Shown here piece after piece: positions 4,618 through 5,997 of a DNA stretch of 5,997 bases. Below the pieces are notes generated by a model, which was not told the DNA's origin, did no database searches, and saw only the letters and a program-made list of their open reading frames with translations. The position numbers and the translations under genes were made by a program. How positions within the stretch are numbered: position 1 is the stretch's first letter; each line of letters opens with the position of its first letter. Origin of the DNA: Actinomycetota bacterium (lineage in GTDB: Bacteria; Actinomycetota; Acidimicrobiia; IMCC26256; PALSA-610); assembly GCA_030839105.1 (NCBI GenBank), contig JAUZEI010000276.1:1-5997 (forward strand), in the 5' to 3' direction.

Positions 4618-5547
4618 ATGCTCGCGGTGGATCCGGAGATTGCGGAGCTGGCGTCGACGGTTCCGGTTGCGACGCTCGACCGTGAACGGTTAAGCGTCGC
4701 GCGATCGTTCGACATCATGGGCGCGGTCGTGTTGTCGGACGCGGTCGAGCGCCGGGACCATGTCGTGCCGGGTGATCCCGACGTGGTGATCCGGGTGCAC
4801 CGTCCGGTCGGGGTCGACGGTGAGCTGCCCTGCGTGTACTCGATCCACGGCGGCGGCTACATCATGGGCAGCTACAGCATGGACGATGCCCGCTTCGACA
4901 CGTGGTGTCCGAAGCATCGTTGCGTCGGCGTGTCGGTCGAGTACCGGCTGGCGCCCGAAACCCCTTACCCCGGACCGCTCGACGACTGCTACCTCGGCCT
5001 GAAATGGGTGTACGCGCACAGTGCCGAGCTCGGCATCGACCCGAACCACATCGGCGTCGCCGGCGTGAGTGCCGGCGGCGGACTCGCGGCCGCGCTCGCG
5101 CTCCTGGCCCGCGATCGAGGCGAGATCCCGCTTCGGTTCCAGTTGCTCGACTGCCCGATGCTGGATGATCGCCAGATCACGCCGTCGAGCCGGCACGACG
5201 AGCTGCTGATCTTCAACCGCGAGTCGAACACGTTCGGTTGGCAGTCGTACCTCGGTGAGCTCTACGGCTCGCCCGACGTGCCCGCGTACGCCGCGCCTGC
5301 GCGCGCGACCGACCTGAGCGGACTCCCCGCCGCGTATGTCTGTGTCGGCGCGGTCGACGGTTTTCGCGACGAGGACATCGCCTACGCCATGCGTCTGAAC
5401 CAGGCCGGGGTGCCGACCGAGTTGCACGTCTATCCGGGCGCGCCGCACGGCGTCATGTTGTTCTCGAACAGCGCGGTGGCGAAGCGATACGCGGCCGGCA
5501 TCGAGGACTGGATCGGTCGTCAACTCCGTGTGGACGGCGTCAGCTGA
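4618..5547 (+). CDS. HSL-family alpha/beta hydrolase (carboxylesterase / lipase-like)
   Basis: A 309-residue protein of the hormone-sensitive-lipase family of esterases. It shows the oxyanion-hole motif HGGGY (77-81), the EYRLAPETPYPGPLDD segment (108-123) typical of this family, the nucleophile elbow GVSAGGG (149-155) with S151, the acid D247 in GAVDGFRDED, and H277 in PGAPHG. The catalytic triad is therefore complete as S151-D247-H277. Such enzymes hydrolyse short- to medium-chain acyl esters in the cytoplasm; no signal peptide is seen and the natural substrate is unknown. The N-terminal cap (about 1-50) is of normal length. Start set by the purine-rich site at 4603-4612. The gene is divergent from the Gfo/Idh gene across 94 bases, and its stop overlaps the probable start of the HNH gene, so those two are likely co-transcribed. 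Confidence 0.95.
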   Translation: MLAVDPEIAELASTVPVATLDRERLSVARSFDIMGAVVLSDAVERRDHVVPGDPDVVIRVHRPVGVDGELPCVYSIHGGGYIMGSYSMDDARFDTWCPKHRCVGVSVEYRLAPETPYPGPLDDCYLGLKWVYAHSAELGIDPNHIGVAGVSAGGGLAAALALLARDRGEIPLRFQLLDCPMLDDRQITPSSRHDELLIFNRESNTFGWQSYLGELYGSPDVPAYAAPARATDLSGLPAAYVCVGAVDGFRDEDIAYAMRLNQAGVPTELHVYPGAPHGVMLFSNSAVAKRYAAGIEDWIGRQLRVDGVS

Positions 5548-5997
5548 CACGCTTTCGGGCTCGCCGTCGGCCGGTTGTCGGTCAGATCGGTCTCGCAGTC
5601 GTCATCGGATTGGTGGTCGCCATCGCCATCGGCGTATTGGCGAATCGCAACGCGTCGCGGGCCGCGACTCCACCGACGACCGTGGCGACTCGCGCCACGA
5701 CGAGCCCGAACCCGAGCACGCGTCTGTCCTCGTCGGCGTCGACGACGATTGCGGCCGGAACGCCGCGTACGGCGCTGCTGCCGTTGACGGTCGCGGAGCC
5801 GTCGCATCGGGAGTCGTATGTGCGCGCCGCCGACTTCGGGGGCTGGGCCGACGTCCGCGGTTGTCAGGACACGCGCGCCACGCTCCTGATCCGCCTGTCG
5901 CAGGTGCCCGTGACGTTCGCGAGCGCCGCGCACTGCACCGTCCGGACCGGCCGCTGGGTCGACCGGTGGTCGGGAGCGGTCGCCACCGTCGCGCGCG
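5544..5997 (+). CDS. Membrane-anchored or secreted HNH nuclease-like (DUF1524/GmrSD C-terminal type), N-terminal part, cut by right edge
   Basis: The frame gives at least 151 residues. It begins with an arginine-rich stretch (TRFRARRRP, 2-10), then a hydrophobic segment VVGQIGLAVVIGLVVAIAIG (11-30), then a Thr/Ser/Pro-rich linker (about 37-85), as in an exported or anchored protein. From about residue 88 it shows SYVRAADFGGWAD, GCQDTRATLLI (106-116), HCTVRTGRW (130-138) and a WSG segment, the conserved front part of the actinobacterial secreted HNH/DUF1524 family with its two cysteines (C107, C131). The catalytic DH..PL core would follow beyond the window, so activity cannot be judged. No ATG, GTG or TTG lies in frame near the N terminus before TTG 5610, which is inside the hydrophobic segment; CTG 5544, overlapping the hydrolase TGA, is the best start. 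Family call fairly sure, start uncertain. Confidence 0.78.
   Translation, partial: MTRFRARRRPVVGQIGLAVVIGLVVAIAIGVLANRNASRAATPPTTVATRATTSPNPSTRLSSSASTTIAAGTPRTALLPLTVAEPSHRESYVRAADFGGWADVRGCQDTRATLLIRLSQVPVTFASAAHCTVRTGRWVDRWSGAVATVAR

Noticed and set aside
4690..5550. A 286-residue minus-strand frame opposite the hydrolase
   Set aside because: The hydrolase has a full catalytic triad and family motifs; the opposite frame has no recognisable domain.
5520..5933. Minus-strand frame opposite the HNH gene
   Set aside because: The plus-strand frame shows a signal-anchor, linker and conserved HNH/DUF1524 front motifs, whereas this frame is an Arg-rich shadow.
1..5997. Defence island or cyclic-nucleotide immune system built around the cyclase
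   Set aside because: No CBASS-type effector, nuclease partner or membrane toxin lies next to the cyclase; the HNH-like gene is over 2.6 kb away, in another unit, and looks exported.

Overview
The window is strongly GC-rich DNA from a bacterial chromosome. Third codon positions are mostly G or C, genes are closely packed, and GTG (possibly CTG) starts occur. Strong ribosome binding sites (RBS) are mixed with genes that lack one but carry a TANNNT box 7-8 nt before the ATG. This suggests an actinobacterium, perhaps of the Acidimicrobiia type. That placement is inference from composition and gene style, not a proven assignment. I see no RNA gene, CRISPR array, insertion sequence or phage gene. 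Once the two edge genes are counted, no gene-free stretch exceeds about 135 bases.

Left to right. (1) Positions 1-200, minus strand: the N-terminal part of a TesB-type acyl-CoA thioesterase that runs off the left edge. (2) 288-743, plus: a small VOC (glyoxalase/dioxygenase-fold) protein, divergent from the thioesterase across an 87-base promoter region. (3) 793-1905, plus: a cysteine-free protein joining an Nfu/NifU N-terminal-like domain to C-terminal HEAT-type repeats. (4) 1922-2881, minus: a probable diadenylate cyclase (DAC/DisA_N domain) with an unassigned N-terminal region, convergent with gene 3 across 16 bases. (5) 2983-3408, plus: OsmC peroxiredoxin, divergent from the cyclase. (6) 3540-4523, minus: a Gfo/Idh/MocA-family NAD(P)-dependent oxidoreductase, convergent with osmC. 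The region between them holds several inverted repeats and a 14-bp tandem repeat that carries the stop codon. (7) 4618-5547, plus: an HSL-family alpha/beta hydrolase, divergent from gene 6. (8) From about 5544 to the right edge, plus: the start of a membrane-anchored or secreted HNH nuclease-like (DUF1524/GmrSD C-terminal) protein whose only nearby start is a CTG overlapping the hydrolase stop.

The genes look like mixed housekeeping and accessory metabolism rather than one pathway: lipid thioester hydrolysis, peroxide defence, cyclic-dinucleotide signalling, sugar or diol oxidation, ester hydrolysis and an exported nuclease. They are in mostly alternating, single-gene units. The most interesting items are the diadenylate cyclase with a non-canonical RHT motif, the Nfu_N-HEAT protein without any cysteine, the HNH gene without an ATG/GTG start, and the repeat that places a stop in all three frames. 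I find no convincing evidence for a new multi-gene system.
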